From the NCBI RefSeq assembly GCF_024505055.1, contig NZ_JANIBL010000050.1, forward strand, positions 1 to 37,917: a DNA stretch of 37,917 nt, in the 5' to 3' direction. The DNA is from Methylomonas rosea (GTDB taxonomy: Bacteria; Pseudomonadota; Gammaproteobacteria; Methylococcales; Methylomonadaceae). The stretch's first letter is position 1; each line of letters opens with the position of its first letter. Position numbers and translations under genes: made by a program. Of the stretch, positions 25,233-34,018 are shown piece by piece. The notes under the pieces are model-generated. The model was not told the origin of the DNA, searched no databases, and was given only the letters and a program-made list of their open reading frames with translations.

Positions 25233-25282
25233 ATTTTTAGAGCTTCCCTTTTACAATTAACGTTTAGTTTTTAGAGGCAACC

Positions 25283-26128
25283 ATGTTTGTAATCATTGGT
25301 TATGTGATCATTTTGGGCTGCGTATTGGGCGGCTTCATGATGGCCGGTGGCCACTTAGGAGTGCTTTGGCAGCCGGTGGAGGTGCTGATCATCGTCGGAG
25401 CCGCCTTTGGTTCCTTTTTGGCCAGTAACTCGTTAGCCAACAGCAAGGCGGCGATGGCTGGCGGTACCGCGACCTTGAAAGGTAGTACCTACACCAAGGA
25501 ATACTACATGGAACTGCTGATGAGCTTTAACGCGCTCAGTCAGAAGGCCCGCAAGGAAGGTCTGCTGTCCCTGGAAAAAGTCGTGGACGATCCGGAGGGC
25601 AGTTCGATTTTTGGGGAAAAAATCGTGCATGACCACCATCTGATGGAATTCATTTGCGATAAGCTCAGGCTGATTCTGACAGGGGTTGACGTCAACCAAC
25701 TTGAAGACATCATGGATGCGGAAATTGAAGTGCACCACGCCGAAGGCAACGAGCCGATCAAGGCCGTGCAAAAAGTCGGTGACGGTATGCCCGCTTTCGG
25801 TATCGTCGCGGCGGTAATGGGAGTGGTGCATACGATGGAATCGGTGGGTATTCCTCCGGCGGAACTGGGCAAACTGATCGCTGCGGCGCTGGTTGGTACC
25901 TTCCTCGGTATTTTGGTCTCTTACGGTTTTATCGGTCCGGTGGCATCGGTGATGGAAGCGCGGCTGGAAGAGGAAAGCAATGCCTATAAATGCACTCAAA
26001 AAGGCCTGCTGAACTGTGCAAAAGGCACGTCGCCGGCGATGACGGTCGAATTCATGCGCACCGCCATTCCGCATAATGCCAGACCGAGCTTTACCGAGCT
26101 GGAAGAACAATTAAAAGCGGGTAAATAG
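25283..26128 (+). CDS. motA: Flagellar motor stator protein MotA
   Basis: The 281-residue inner-membrane protein forms the proton-driven stator with MotB. Four membrane segments are visible: residues about 2-20, 30-50, 170-190 and 200-220. The cytoplasmic loop between the second and third carries charged residues that touch the rotor FliG, and the conserved prolines lie in VGDGMPAFGIVAAVMGVVHTM. Length matches E. coli MotA (295) closely. AGAGG lies 6 bases before ATG 25283. It sits just after a repeat element and 11 bp before motB. I found no clear FliA promoter upstream; no other flagellar genes are in the window. Confidence 0.95.
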   Translation: MFVIIGYVIILGCVLGGFMMAGGHLGVLWQPVEVLIIVGAAFGSFLASNSLANSKAAMAGGTATLKGSTYTKEYYMELLMSFNALSQKARKEGLLSLEKVVDDPEGSSIFGEKIVHDHHLMEFICDKLRLILTGVDVNQLEDIMDAEIEVHHAEGNEPIKAVQKVGDGMPAFGIVAAVMGVVHTMESVGIPPAELGKLIAAALVGTFLGILVSYGFIGPVASVMEARLEEESNAYKCTQKGLLNCAKGTSPAMTVEFMRTAIPHNARPSFTELEEQLKAGK

Positions 26129-26139
26129 GGCGAACAGCG

Positions 26140-27111
26140 ATGGCCGAACAACCCATAATCATCAAGAAAATCAAGAAGGCCGGTCACGGCGGTCATCACG
26201 GCGGTGCCTGGAAAATTGCCTATGCCGACTTCGTGACGGCAATGATGGCCTTCTTTTTGTTGATGTGGCTGCTCGGTTCCACTGACGAGAAAACCAAAAA
26301 AGGCATTTCCGAATATTTCCAAAACCCCTTCGGCGTAGCAATTACCAATAGTAGCGGCGAGGGCACGGGCGACCGAGCCAGCATTATTCAAGCCGGCGGT
26401 CAGGACTTGAAATCTCAAGAAGAAGGCCAAGTGCATCAGGGGGAAAATACCCCGGCCGAACCGACCCCAGAGGATATCGAAAAGCTCGCGGAAGAGCAGG
26501 AAAAACTCAAGTTGGAAAAGTTGCAGGAAAAAATCGAGGACATGCTTAAAGCTAACGACAAGCTGGCTGAATACAAAGATCAAATCAAGCTGGAAACCAC
26601 CCCGGAAGGGCTGAAAATCCAGATTATCGATGCGCAAAACCGGCCGATGTTCAAACTGGCCAGTTCGGGTATCGAAACCTATGCGCAAGCCATCTTGCGC
26701 GAACTGGCGCCGGTGATCAACGAATTGCCAAACAAAGTTACCATCAACGGTCATACCGACGCATTGCCGTTTCCCAGCAATCGTACCGGCTATTCCAACT
26801 GGGAGTTATCCAGCGACCGCGCCAATGTGGCCCGCCGCGAGTTGACCCAAGGCGGACTTAGCGAAGACAAGGTGCTGCGCGTCGTCGGTCTGGCATCTAG
26901 CATTCCTTACAAGGGTGATGTACCGAACGATCCGATGAACCGGCGGATTTCCATCGTGGTGATGAATAAAAAGACCGAAAATCAAGTTTTGCACGATGGT
27001 GCCGAGGATAAACCCGGTAGCAGCGATACCACAGTTCCCGGCCTGCCGGCCATATCGCCGACGATTCAGCAAAATACCAAAATTACCGGGGCGGATGGCG
27101 CCGCGCATTAG
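26140..27111 (+). CDS. motB: Flagellar motor stator protein MotB
   Basis: The 323-residue protein has the MotB layout. A short basic N-terminus (IIIKKIKKAG with HGGHHGG) leads to one membrane helix starting at YADFVTAMMAFFLL, whose aspartate (D30) is the proton-carrying residue. A Glu/Lys-rich linker (about residues 105-150) follows, then an OmpA-like peptidoglycan-binding domain containing INGHTDALPF and NWELSSDRANVARREL. The last 40 residues are a disordered tail. It anchors the stator to the cell wall. It is in the same operon as motA, 11 bp apart. Confidence 0.95.
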   Translation: MAEQPIIIKKIKKAGHGGHHGGAWKIAYADFVTAMMAFFLLMWLLGSTDEKTKKGISEYFQNPFGVAITNSSGEGTGDRASIIQAGGQDLKSQEEGQVHQGENTPAEPTPEDIEKLAEEQEKLKLEKLQEKIEDMLKANDKLAEYKDQIKLETTPEGLKIQIIDAQNRPMFKLASSGIETYAQAILRELAPVINELPNKVTINGHTDALPFPSNRTGYSNWELSSDRANVARRELTQGGLSEDKVLRVVGLASSIPYKGDVPNDPMNRRISIVVMNKKTENQVLHDGAEDKPGSSDTTVPGLPAISPTIQQNTKITGADGAAH

Positions 27112-27154
27112 CCTGGCGCGGTCAATAGTCGGCTGACAGCCCGGTAAGTATCTG

Positions 27155-27895
27155 ATGCAGTTATTCAAGGCACTGCTCAGCCAACTGCTAGCCTGCGCCG
27201 CAGTGTTAGGTCTACGCACACTTTTTCCTCTGCCAATTAGCGTTTGGCAAGCGGCTGCGATGCAGGCCTGTTTGGCTGCGCTTTGCTCTCGAGGTTTTCG
27301 TCAGCCTGTCTGGTGGCTACCGATTCATTTACTATTTATACCGACCATATTGCTGGGACTGAGCTGGCAAGTGCCCGCGTGGCTATATCTACTGATGTTG
27401 CTGCTGCTAACCCTATTATTCTGGGGCACAGTAAAAGGCGATGTTCCTTTGTTCTTATCGTCCTCGGCCGTCAGCGAGGCGCTGATCGAAATAGTAAGCC
27501 GGGAAGAGGCGCAATCGTTTGTCGATATTGGGGCCGGGTTTGGGACGGTAGTAGTGCCGCTCGGGAATGCGAAGCCGGACATGGCTATAGTGGCCTTGGA
27601 GCGGGCACCTCTGCCCTGGTTGCTGGCTGATTGGCGTTGTCGTAATCTGACTAATATCCGCGTCGGACGCTCAAGCTTTTGGGACCAAGATTTGCGACAA
27701 TTCGATGTGGTATTCGCCTTCCTGTCGCCGCTGGTGATGGCGAAAATAGGCGAAAAAGTTCGGCGGGAGATGCGTGCAGGGTGCTTGTTTATCTCGTCCT
27801 CTTTTCCGATACCGAATGGTGTACCCGAATCGGTGCTCGAATTAAATGATCGCCGGAAAACAAAGCTGTATTGCTATCGGATAGGCCGGATTTAG
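27155..27895 (+). CDS. Membrane-anchored class I SAM methyltransferase-like protein
   Basis: The 246-residue protein has about 90 residues of hydrophobic sequence with three or so membrane segments, then a Rossmann-type methyltransferase domain with motif I VDIGAGFG (123-130) and a following acidic residue in ALERAP. The last third, with FLSPLVMAKIGEKVRREM, fits this family. The substrate is unknown. The start ATG 27155 is 43 bp after motB; only a weak GGTAAG precedes it, and it may be cotranscribed with motAB. Its 3' end overlaps the converging dehydratase gene by 4 bases. Confidence 0.7.
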   Translation: MQLFKALLSQLLACAAVLGLRTLFPLPISVWQAAAMQACLAALCSRGFRQPVWWLPIHLLFIPTILLGLSWQVPAWLYLLMLLLLTLLFWGTVKGDVPLFLSSSAVSEALIEIVSREEAQSFVDIGAGFGTVVVPLGNAKPDMAIVALERAPLPWLLADWRCRNLTNIRVGRSSFWDQDLRQFDVVFAFLSPLVMAKIGEKVRREMRAGCLFISSSFPIPNGVPESVLELNDRRKTKLYCYRIGRI

Positions 27896-29721
27896 GATGG
27901 GGTATTAAACTCCGGTACCAGTTGTTTCAAACCCGCTAATAGTTGCTGGTTATCGTAGTTCCGGCAAACTCGCTGTAAGTCTTCAATTTGTTTAGCCCAT
28001 TCCACGGAGTCATAGAGACGGGCTTTTGCCAAACGTAATTTCGCATGGCTGGTTGCCAGCAATTGTTCCTGGTCATGGAATAATTCTTCGTAGAGTTTTT
28101 CGCCGGGCCGCAAGCCGACAATTTTAATTTCGATGTCTTTATTCGGGACTTTGCCGCTCAGGCGGATCATTTGCTCCGCCAGGTACGTGATTTTTACCGG
28201 CTCGCCCATATCCAGGACGAAAACCTCCCCACCCTGGCCTATGGTTTCCGCTTGCATGATCAGTTGGCAAGCTTCCGGAATCGTCATGAAGTAGCGGGTA
28301 ATATCCGGATGCGTGACTGTGATGGGTCCGCCGGCTTTGATTTGCTCCCTGAACAGCGGCACGACACTGCCAGCCGAATCGAGCACATTGCCGAAACGGA
28401 CGGTGGTAAAACGGGTGTTACCGGTTTGATTCAGGTTTTGGCAAAGAATTTCCGCCGCCCGTTTGGTTGCACCCATTACATTGGTAGGATTGACTGCCTT
28501 GTCGGTGGAAATTAATACAAAGCGCTCCACACCCTCAGCAATAGCCGCTTCCGCCAGGATTTTGGTACCGATCAGATTGTTATGCACCGCCTCGCGGATT
28601 TGATTTTCCAATAAGGGCACATGTTTATAAGCAGCGGCATGAAACACGATTTCCGGTCGTTGTTTGCTGATCACCTGCTGCACGGCGATTGAATCAGCGA
28701 CATCGCCAAGCACCGCCTGATGCGATAACTCCGGAAACAGCCGGTTTAAATCGGCATTGATTTTGTACAAATTAAATTCGCACTGATCGAACACGATCAA
28801 CTTGCGCGGTTGCGCCCTGGCCAGCTGCTTGCAAAGTTCGGAACCTATGGAACCGCCGCCGCCCGTGACTAAAATAACTCTATCGTGCAGATGATTTTTT
28901 ATGCCTGGCCAATCCAGTTTTACCGGCGTGCGGCCCAGAATATCTTCGATGGATACGCTACGCAGGTTGGCGGTGGTGACCGCGCCGCTCAGCAGTTCTT
29001 TAACCGACGGCAGGGTCTGAAAATCCACCGAACAGTTTTCGCAGATTTCCACGATACGGCGCATCTGCTGGTCGCTGGCCGACGGCACGGCGATCAGCAC
29101 CGTTTCGATATTCCAGCGCTCGACTAATTCGGGTATTTGCTCGACGGTGCCGGCGACGCGGATGCCGCGAATCTCGCGCTTATATTTACCATGGTTGTCG
29201 TCGACGAAAATGATTGGCACATAGTCGCTATCGACATTGGCCAATAAATCCCTGACCAACATTTCCCCGGCAGACCCGGCGCCGACGATCAAGGCGCGCC
29301 GGCCGATACGCTCCGCGAAAGTCTGTTCTTTCCAAAAGCGATAAACCAAGCGCGGAATGCTGAGCAAGGAAAACAAGATCAGCACATACAGCGGCACCAC
29401 CGAGCGTGGCACTCCGTGCAGGCGGTCATATAAAAACAGTGCGGAGGCAATAAAAAAAATCCCGGTCAACACGGCTTTGCCGATGCGGATCAGGTCCGGC
29501 AACGAGGAGAACCGCCAAACGCCGCGATACAAACCAAACACCCAGAACAAACTGACCTGGATAGCGATAACCCAAGGTAAGAACAATAAGGCCGAATAAA
29601 AAAATTCGTCGGGGATATCTTGCAGATTAAAGCGCAGCCAGTATGCGCCGAACCAGGCCAGCGGAATCATGGCCAGATCGTGCAGAAAAATGGTGGTGCG
29701 GGAGCGGAATTTTAAAGTCAC
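27892..29721 (-). CDS. wbpM: Membrane nucleotide-sugar 4,6-dehydratase (WbpM/CapD-like)
   Basis: The 609-residue protein begins with four membrane helices (residues about 10-125). Two Rossmann domains follow: a CoA-binding-like one with GAGSAG (148-153) and the catalytic SDR domain with TGGGGSIGSEL (286-296). The catalytic MxxxK is in NVMGATKR, the variant used by WbpM and PglF in place of YxxxK. It should convert UDP-GlcNAc to the 4-keto-6-deoxy sugar that starts FucNAc or QuiNAc synthesis. The start is GTG 29721, overlapping the stop of the upstream transferase in a GTGA arrangement, so translation is coupled. Confidence 0.88.
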   Translation of the reverse strand: MTLKFRSRTTIFLHDLAMIPLAWFGAYWLRFNLQDIPDEFFYSALLFLPWVIAIQVSLFWVFGLYRGVWRFSSLPDLIRIGKAVLTGIFFIASALFLYDRLHGVPRSVVPLYVLILFSLLSIPRLVYRFWKEQTFAERIGRRALIVGAGSAGEMLVRDLLANVDSDYVPIIFVDDNHGKYKREIRGIRVAGTVEQIPELVERWNIETVLIAVPSASDQQMRRIVEICENCSVDFQTLPSVKELLSGAVTTANLRSVSIEDILGRTPVKLDWPGIKNHLHDRVILVTGGGGSIGSELCKQLARAQPRKLIVFDQCEFNLYKINADLNRLFPELSHQAVLGDVADSIAVQQVISKQRPEIVFHAAAYKHVPLLENQIREAVHNNLIGTKILAEAAIAEGVERFVLISTDKAVNPTNVMGATKRAAEILCQNLNQTGNTRFTTVRFGNVLDSAGSVVPLFREQIKAGGPITVTHPDITRYFMTIPEACQLIMQAETIGQGGEVFVLDMGEPVKITYLAEQMIRLSGKVPNKDIEIKIVGLRPGEKLYEELFHDQEQLLATSHAKLRLAKARLYDSVEWAKQIEDLQRVCRNYDNQQLLAGLKQLVPEFNTPS

Positions 29722-30749
29722 GAAATAGCCAACTCGGTTTGGCCGGCCTTAAACCGGTAAGCCAGATAGATTAACGGCAGATAAGCCACGGTCATGCCGG
29801 CCAAAGCATGGCTGGGGTGCTTAAATATCCATAGAGAGACAGGCAGCAGCCAGCCGCAATTGATTGCCCAGGTTGTCAATAACACCGGCAAATGTCCGTA
29901 GCGTTTGGCCGCGTGTTGATACGTGTGCGAGCAATGCGCCGCGTACCATTTCTGCCCGCTAAACATTCTAATCGCCAAGGTATAACTGGCATCTACGATA
30001 AACACACCGAATAAAATCAGTCCGCAATACAGCAGCACGGCGGCTTGTTGTGCGGCTAGTAAAATCAATAAACCCAGTAATAGGCCGATAAAGCCGCTGC
30101 CGACATCGCCCATGAAGATTTTCGCTTTCGGCCAATTCCACAGCAAAAAGCCGCCGCACGCTGCCGCCAAACTCAAGGCAACAGCGCAAAGACTTTGGTC
30201 GATAAAAAACAGATAGCCTGCCAACGCCGAGGAGACGAACAGCGCTTCCGAACCGGCGATGCCGTCGGTACCGTCCATGAAATTAAACAGGTTTAAAGTC
30301 CACACCAAAAACAGTGCTCCCAATGGATAGCCCAGCCAGCCGGGGTTTAAGCTTAATCGTCCGAGGATGGCGTCGAATGGCGCGGGGACCAATACCACGG
30401 GAAGGCCGCCCAACAATTCCAGGGCGATGATAGCCGCCAGTAAATGCGTCAAAAACCGCCAGCGCGCAGCCACTTCGCCGTGATCGTCGCAGAAACCGAT
30501 AACGGCTACCAACAGCGTGGAACCCAGCAGGGCTAAGGAAGTATCGGTTAATCGACTATCGAAAAACAGCCAGAGAGCGGCCGCAAAGAATGCCAGCACG
30601 ATAGCCAAGCCGCCGCCGCGCGGGGTTGGCACGCTGTGCGAGCTGCGTTGGTTGGGGATGTCCAGCACCTTATAAGTTAAGGCATAGCGGCGAATCAGGC
30701 CGGTCAATACGACGGCGAGCAACAAGATAACGGTGAAAAGCAGTAGCAC
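29718..30749 (-). CDS. wbpL: Polyprenyl-phosphate N-acetylhexosamine-1-phosphate transferase (WecA/WbpL family)
   Basis: This 343-residue protein with about ten membrane helices belongs to the GT4 MraY/WecA group. FNFMDGTDGIAG is the conserved aspartate-rich site, FMGDVGSGFIG is the second conserved region, and HCSHTYQHAAKRYGH corresponds to the conserved HxxH-type loop. It puts a sugar-1-phosphate, probably FucNAc-1-P in this context, onto undecaprenyl phosphate to begin O-antigen synthesis. The start is GTG 30749, 6 bp after the reductase gene; no ATG fits. Sugar specificity is inferred from neighbours only. Confidence 0.88.
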   Translation of the reverse strand: MLLLFTVILLLAVVLTGLIRRYALTYKVLDIPNQRSSHSVPTPRGGGLAIVLAFFAAALWLFFDSRLTDTSLALLGSTLLVAVIGFCDDHGEVAARWRFLTHLLAAIIALELLGGLPVVLVPAPFDAILGRLSLNPGWLGYPLGALFLVWTLNLFNFMDGTDGIAGSEALFVSSALAGYLFFIDQSLCAVALSLAAACGGFLLWNWPKAKIFMGDVGSGFIGLLLGLLILLAAQQAAVLLYCGLILFGVFIVDASYTLAIRMFSGQKWYAAHCSHTYQHAAKRYGHLPVLLTTWAINCGWLLPVSLWIFKHPSHALAGMTVAYLPLIYLAYRFKAGQTELAIS

Positions 30750-30755
30750 GCTGGA

Positions 30756-31709
30756 TTAACTTAGGTGGCGAATAATATCGGGCAGGGCTTTCCAGAGCGT
30801 GTGTCGAGGTTGAAAACCCAATTCGCGGCCGATTTTAGCAGACGAATACCAAGCCGAACCGGTTAATTTTTCCAGGCTATCGCTATCGATAGGAAAGCGT
30901 CGCCCTGTCAGCCGACCAAAGCCATCGCCCAATCTCGCCAAACCTATTAGCAGCGGCATCGGTGCCGACCAAGCAACGGGCCGCTTACCGAGAGCGGCTC
31001 TGATCGCATCGTAAATCTGCCGGGTGGAATAGCTTTGTTGGTCGGTGACGATATAAATTTGTCCGGTTGCTTCGGGCTTCTCGGCAGCCAACAAGGCGGA
31101 GGCAATCACGTCTTCTACATGGACCATGGAACGTTGGTTACCGGACTCTGCCAACGGTGGAAATATCCCGCGTCGGACCGCTTTTATCATCCTCGGCAAA
31201 TTGCCTTTCCCGGTATCGCCGTAGACCATACTGAGTCGCAACACAACGGGATGCGGAATATAACCGCCGTGCAGCACCAGTTGCTCCGCCTCGTATTTGG
31301 ATAAGCCGTAAGGGTCGCTGGCCGGCTCGTTAAACGTTTCGTCCATGGGTTGACGGCTACTATCGCCGACTGCTTTCACGCTGCTGAAGAACACAAAGCT
31401 TTTTACCCCGGCCTGTTGCGCCGCTTCCAGCAATTTTCGTGTGCCATCCGTATTCACTTCACGGTATTCGGCCGTATCCTGCCGGTTCTCCGCCAAGGCG
31501 TGGGCTTTACCGGCCAGATGAAACACCACGTCTATGCCTGAGCACAGTTCTGCGGGGCAAGCTCCCGGATTTGCAAAATCAAACGCTATGTTGTCCGGGC
31601 CATGCCCAGCGCGACTGCAAGTTCTTACCGCATAACCTTGGTTCATTAAGGCCTGGCACAGCTGCGAGCCGATAAAACCGCTGGCGCCGGTGACGAGAGC
31701 CTTAGTCAT
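30756..31709 (-). CDS. NAD-dependent epimerase/reductase (WbpK-like)
   Basis: The 317-residue SDR has the nucleotide-binding GASGFIGSQL at the N-terminus, a catalytic serine (FFSSVKAV) and YGLSKYEAE as the YxxxK motif. Its order next to a WecA-type transferase and a WbpM-like dehydratase matches the P. aeruginosa wbpK-wbpL-wbpM trio, so it may reduce the 4-keto sugar to UDP-D-FucNAc. A generic UDP-glucose 4-epimerase name is the alternative. I chose ATG 31709, five codons after an in-frame TTG at 31724. No clear ribosome binding site was found. Confidence 0.78.
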   Translation of the reverse strand: MTKALVTGASGFIGSQLCQALMNQGYAVRTCSRAGHGPDNIAFDFANPGACPAELCSGIDVVFHLAGKAHALAENRQDTAEYREVNTDGTRKLLEAAQQAGVKSFVFFSSVKAVGDSSRQPMDETFNEPASDPYGLSKYEAEQLVLHGGYIPHPVVLRLSMVYGDTGKGNLPRMIKAVRRGIFPPLAESGNQRSMVHVEDVIASALLAAEKPEATGQIYIVTDQQSYSTRQIYDAIRAALGKRPVAWSAPMPLLIGLARLGDGFGRLTGRRFPIDSDSLEKLTGSAWYSSAKIGRELGFQPRHTLWKALPDIIRHLS

Positions 31710-31812
31710 AAGATGTGTTGCCAAAATACATGATCGTCAGCATCAATCTAAGCGGCAATTGGCGACGGCGCGTCATTTGGGGTCATGATTACTCGAGACT
31801 ATGGAATCTTAG

Positions 31813-32271
31813 TTATTGATTGCTGCCATGCTCTGCAAACACCTCGTACTTCCCGTCTTTATCGAAGGAAACCACCTTATACGCGTCTTGTTGTCCACCC
31901 ATCTCCATACCGGGGCTGCCCATCGGCATGCCCGGCGCGGCGATGCCTACTATTTTGGATTTGCTTTGCAACAGTTTCTGAATGTCGGCGGCCGGCACAT
32001 GGCCTTCGATAACATGGCCGTCCACGATGGCAGTATGACAGGATGCCAGCTTCTCAGGCACGCCGAAACGGGCTTTGATGGTCTCCATGTCTTCGCTGAT
32101 CACATCGTTGATTTTGAAACCGTTTTGCTTAGCATGTTCCAGCCATTTGCCGCAACAACCGCAAGTGGGGCTACGATAGACCGTCATTTCCAAGGGTTTG
32201 CCGGCTTCCTCGGCGGATAGGCTTTGGCTGCAAGCCGCCAGTAATAAAACGATTAGTTTTGATGCTCTCAT
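31813..32271 (-). CDS. DUF411 metal-binding (copper-linked) lipoprotein-like protein
   Basis: From ATG 32271 the 152-residue product has a signal peptide containing LLAAC, which may be a lipobox. The DUF411 domain follows with the TCGCCGKW cysteine cluster (residues 36-43) and a methionine-rich stretch (APGMPMGSPGMEMGG) typical of periplasmic copper handling proteins. SCHTA and IEGHVPA are further family motifs. AGAGGT lies 6 bases before the start. Copper matters for methanotrophs, but no metal specificity is proven here. It is 10 bp downstream of yjbQ on the same strand. Confidence 0.85.
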   Translation of the reverse strand: MRASKLIVLLLAACSQSLSAEEAGKPLEMTVYRSPTCGCCGKWLEHAKQNGFKINDVISEDMETIKARFGVPEKLASCHTAIVDGHVIEGHVPAADIQKLLQSKSKIVGIAAPGMPMGSPGMEMGGQQDAYKVVSFDKDGKYEVFAEHGSNQ

Positions 32272-32281
32272 AAATACCTCT

Positions 32282-32701
32282 TTATTCGCCGTGTAGTGTA
32301 ACGATGATAGTGCGATTGCCGGCATGATTGCGATGCTCACATAAATAAATGCCTTGCCAAATCCCCAAGGCCAGTTGGCCGTCGCTGATCGGAATACTTA
32401 GCGAGCTGCCTAAAATAACGGTTTTAATATGAGCGGGCATATCGTCCGGCCCTTCGAGCGTGTGGCGGTAGTATGGTTCATTTTCCGCTACCGCCCGGGA
32501 GAAATAACTTTCCAGGTCTCGGCGTACATCGGCATCTGCGTTTTCGTTGATTGCTAATGATGCCGAAGTATGTTGCAAAAACACATGCGCCAAGCCTATT
32601 TCAATTTTATCCAGTTCGGCCAACTGACCGACGATTTCCCGCGTGATCAAATGAAAACCGCGCGGTTTGGCAGCTAGCTGAATGCGTTTTTGAATCCACA
32701 T
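32282..32701 (-). CDS. yjbQ: YjbQ/UPF0047 family protein
   Basis: The 139-residue protein has the UPF0047 core: GLAHVFLQHTSASLAINENAD and the histidine in PYYRHTLEGPDDMPAHIK, plus LGIWQGIYLCEHR at the end. The three histidines likely bind a metal. YjbQ has thiamine-phosphate synthase activity when overproduced in E. coli, but its natural role is unclear. Length is normal. It is probably cotranscribed with the DUF411 gene (10 bp gap). Confidence 0.9.
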   Translation of the reverse strand: MWIQKRIQLAAKPRGFHLITREIVGQLAELDKIEIGLAHVFLQHTSASLAINENADADVRRDLESYFSRAVAENEPYYRHTLEGPDDMPAHIKTVILGSSLSIPISDGQLALGIWQGIYLCEHRNHAGNRTIIVTLHGE

Positions 32702-32799
32702 ATTGGGGTTACAAAAAATTGGTAACTATTCAGCGAATCGCAAACTTTTGCAAATCGCCGAGAAATTGCTCCCCCATATTAATAGATGCTGTCGCAATG

Positions 32800-32873
32800 T
32801 GTAGGTTGGGCTGAGTGCAATGAAGTCCAACATTTTGATTTTTTTGGGTTACGCTACGCTAACCCAACCTACA
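32800..32873. repeat. Dispersed inverted-repeat element TGTAGGTTGGG
   Basis: TGTAGGTTGGG (32800-32810) and its inverse CCCAACCTACA (32863-32873) flank a 52-bp centre that includes the small palindromic stretch TTACGCTACGCTAAC. This is a common, non-coding dispersed repeat type in gammaproteobacteria. It lies in the 230-bp gap between hemE and yjbQ. It might act as a 3' hairpin of hemE or be a small transposable relic. Confidence 0.7.
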
Positions 32874-32931
32874 TTTTGGCTTTTACGATGGCCTTATGAG
32901 GAAGAAGGTTTTTAATATTCCACACCCTTAT

Positions 32932-33996
32932 CTATCGATGATATTGCGGACTCAATTCCCGCACCGCATCGACCATGGCTTTGACATGTTCCGGATTAAT
33001 GTCAGGCAAAATGCCATGGCCTAAATTAAACACATGTCCCGAACCATTGCCGAAACCTTGCAGCACTTTGCCGACTTTTTCGCGGATCACTTCGGGTTGC
33101 GCGTATAACGTAATGGGGTCCATATTGCCCTGCAACGCCACCCGGTCGCCGACGCGGGCGCGGGCTTGACCGATGTCGGTTTGCCAGTCCAGGCCCAGTG
33201 CGTCGTAACCGGTATCGGCCATCGCCTCCAGCCATAGACCGCCGCCCTTGGTAAACAAAATGGTGGGGATTTGCTTGCCATCATGGCGGGTATTTAACAG
33301 CTCGCGAACCTGCCGCGCATAGCGCAACGAAAACTCCAGATAATCGTCGTGGCTGAGCATGCCGCCCCAGGTATCGAACACCATCACCGCATCGGCGCCG
33401 GCAGCGATTTGCGCATTCAAATAAGAGGCAACCGATTGCGCCAGCTTGTCCAGCATCTGGTGCATGAGTTGCGGTTGTTCGAACATCAGGCTTTTCACTT
33501 TCTGAAAGCTTTTGCTGCTTTTGCCTTCCACCATGTAGGTGGCCAGCGTCCAGGGACTTCCGGAAAAACCGATCAAGGGTACCCGGCCGTGCAGATTGGT
33601 TTTGATCAAGCGCACTGCGTCAATCACATAGCGCAATTCGGTTTCCGGGTCGGGAATCGGTAGTTTGGCGATGTCGGCGGCGGTTCTAACCGGGTTTGCG
33701 AATTGCGGGCCTTCGCCTTCGGCAAACGAGAGACCTAAGCCCATCGCATCGGGAATGGTCAGAATGTCGGAAAACAAGATGGCTGCGTCGAAATTAAAGC
33801 GTTCCAGCGGTTGCAAGGTCACTTCGCAAGCCAGTTCCGGATTGGTGCAGAGCTGCATGAAGCTGCCGGCCTTGGCGCGTACTTCCCGGTACTCGGGTAA
33901 ATAACGTCCGGCTTGGCGCATCATCCAGACCGGTGTGCGCTCGACAGGCTGTCTTAACAGGGCTTTTAAGAATAAGTCGTTTTGTAAGTTGGTCAT
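32932..33996 (-). CDS. hemE: Uroporphyrinogen decarboxylase
   Basis: The 354-residue enzyme removes four carboxyl groups from uroporphyrinogen III in the heme and siroheme pathway. [16 protein letters not shown] near the N-terminus is the substrate-binding signature, [15 protein letters not shown] and [10 protein letters not shown] are further signatures, and the catalytic aspartate is in [11 protein letters not shown]. Length matches E. coli HemE (354). It lies 22 bp after damX on the same strand. It is cytosolic and probably essential. Confidence 0.95.
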   Translation of the reverse strand: MTNLQNDLFLKALLRQPVERTPVWMMRQAGRYLPEYREVRAKAGSFMQLCTNPELACEVTLQPLERFNFDAAILFSDILTIPDAMGLGLSFAEGEGPQFANPVRTAADIAKLPIPDPETELRYVIDAVRLIKTNLHGRVPLIGFSGSPWTLATYMVEGKSSKSFQKVKSLMFEQPQLMHQMLDKLAQSVASYLNAQIAAGADAVMVFDTWGGMLSHDDYLEFSLRYARQVRELLNTRHDGKQIPTILFTKGGGLWLEAMADTGYDALGLDWQTDIGQARARVGDRVALQGNMDPITLYAQPEVIREKVGKVLQGFGNGSGHVFNLGHGILPDINPEHVKAMVDAVRELSPQYHR

Positions 33997-34018
33997 TCGT
34001 TTTGATTGGGGGTGATAA

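Larger units (their letters stand above)
25071..25246. mobile_element. MITE-like element with terminal inverted repeats
   Basis: GGAA-CTCTAAAAAT at 25071-25084 and its inverse ATTTTTAGAG-CTTCC at 25233-25247 bracket about 170 bp between hpnN and motA. Inside are three GGGCATAAA-containing tandem units and a CCCTCACCC...GAGAGGGG palindrome. The same 14-base end CTCTAAAAATTAAA recurs at 37254-37267. No open reading frame is present. It is probably a non-autonomous dispersed element. Confidence 0.5.
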
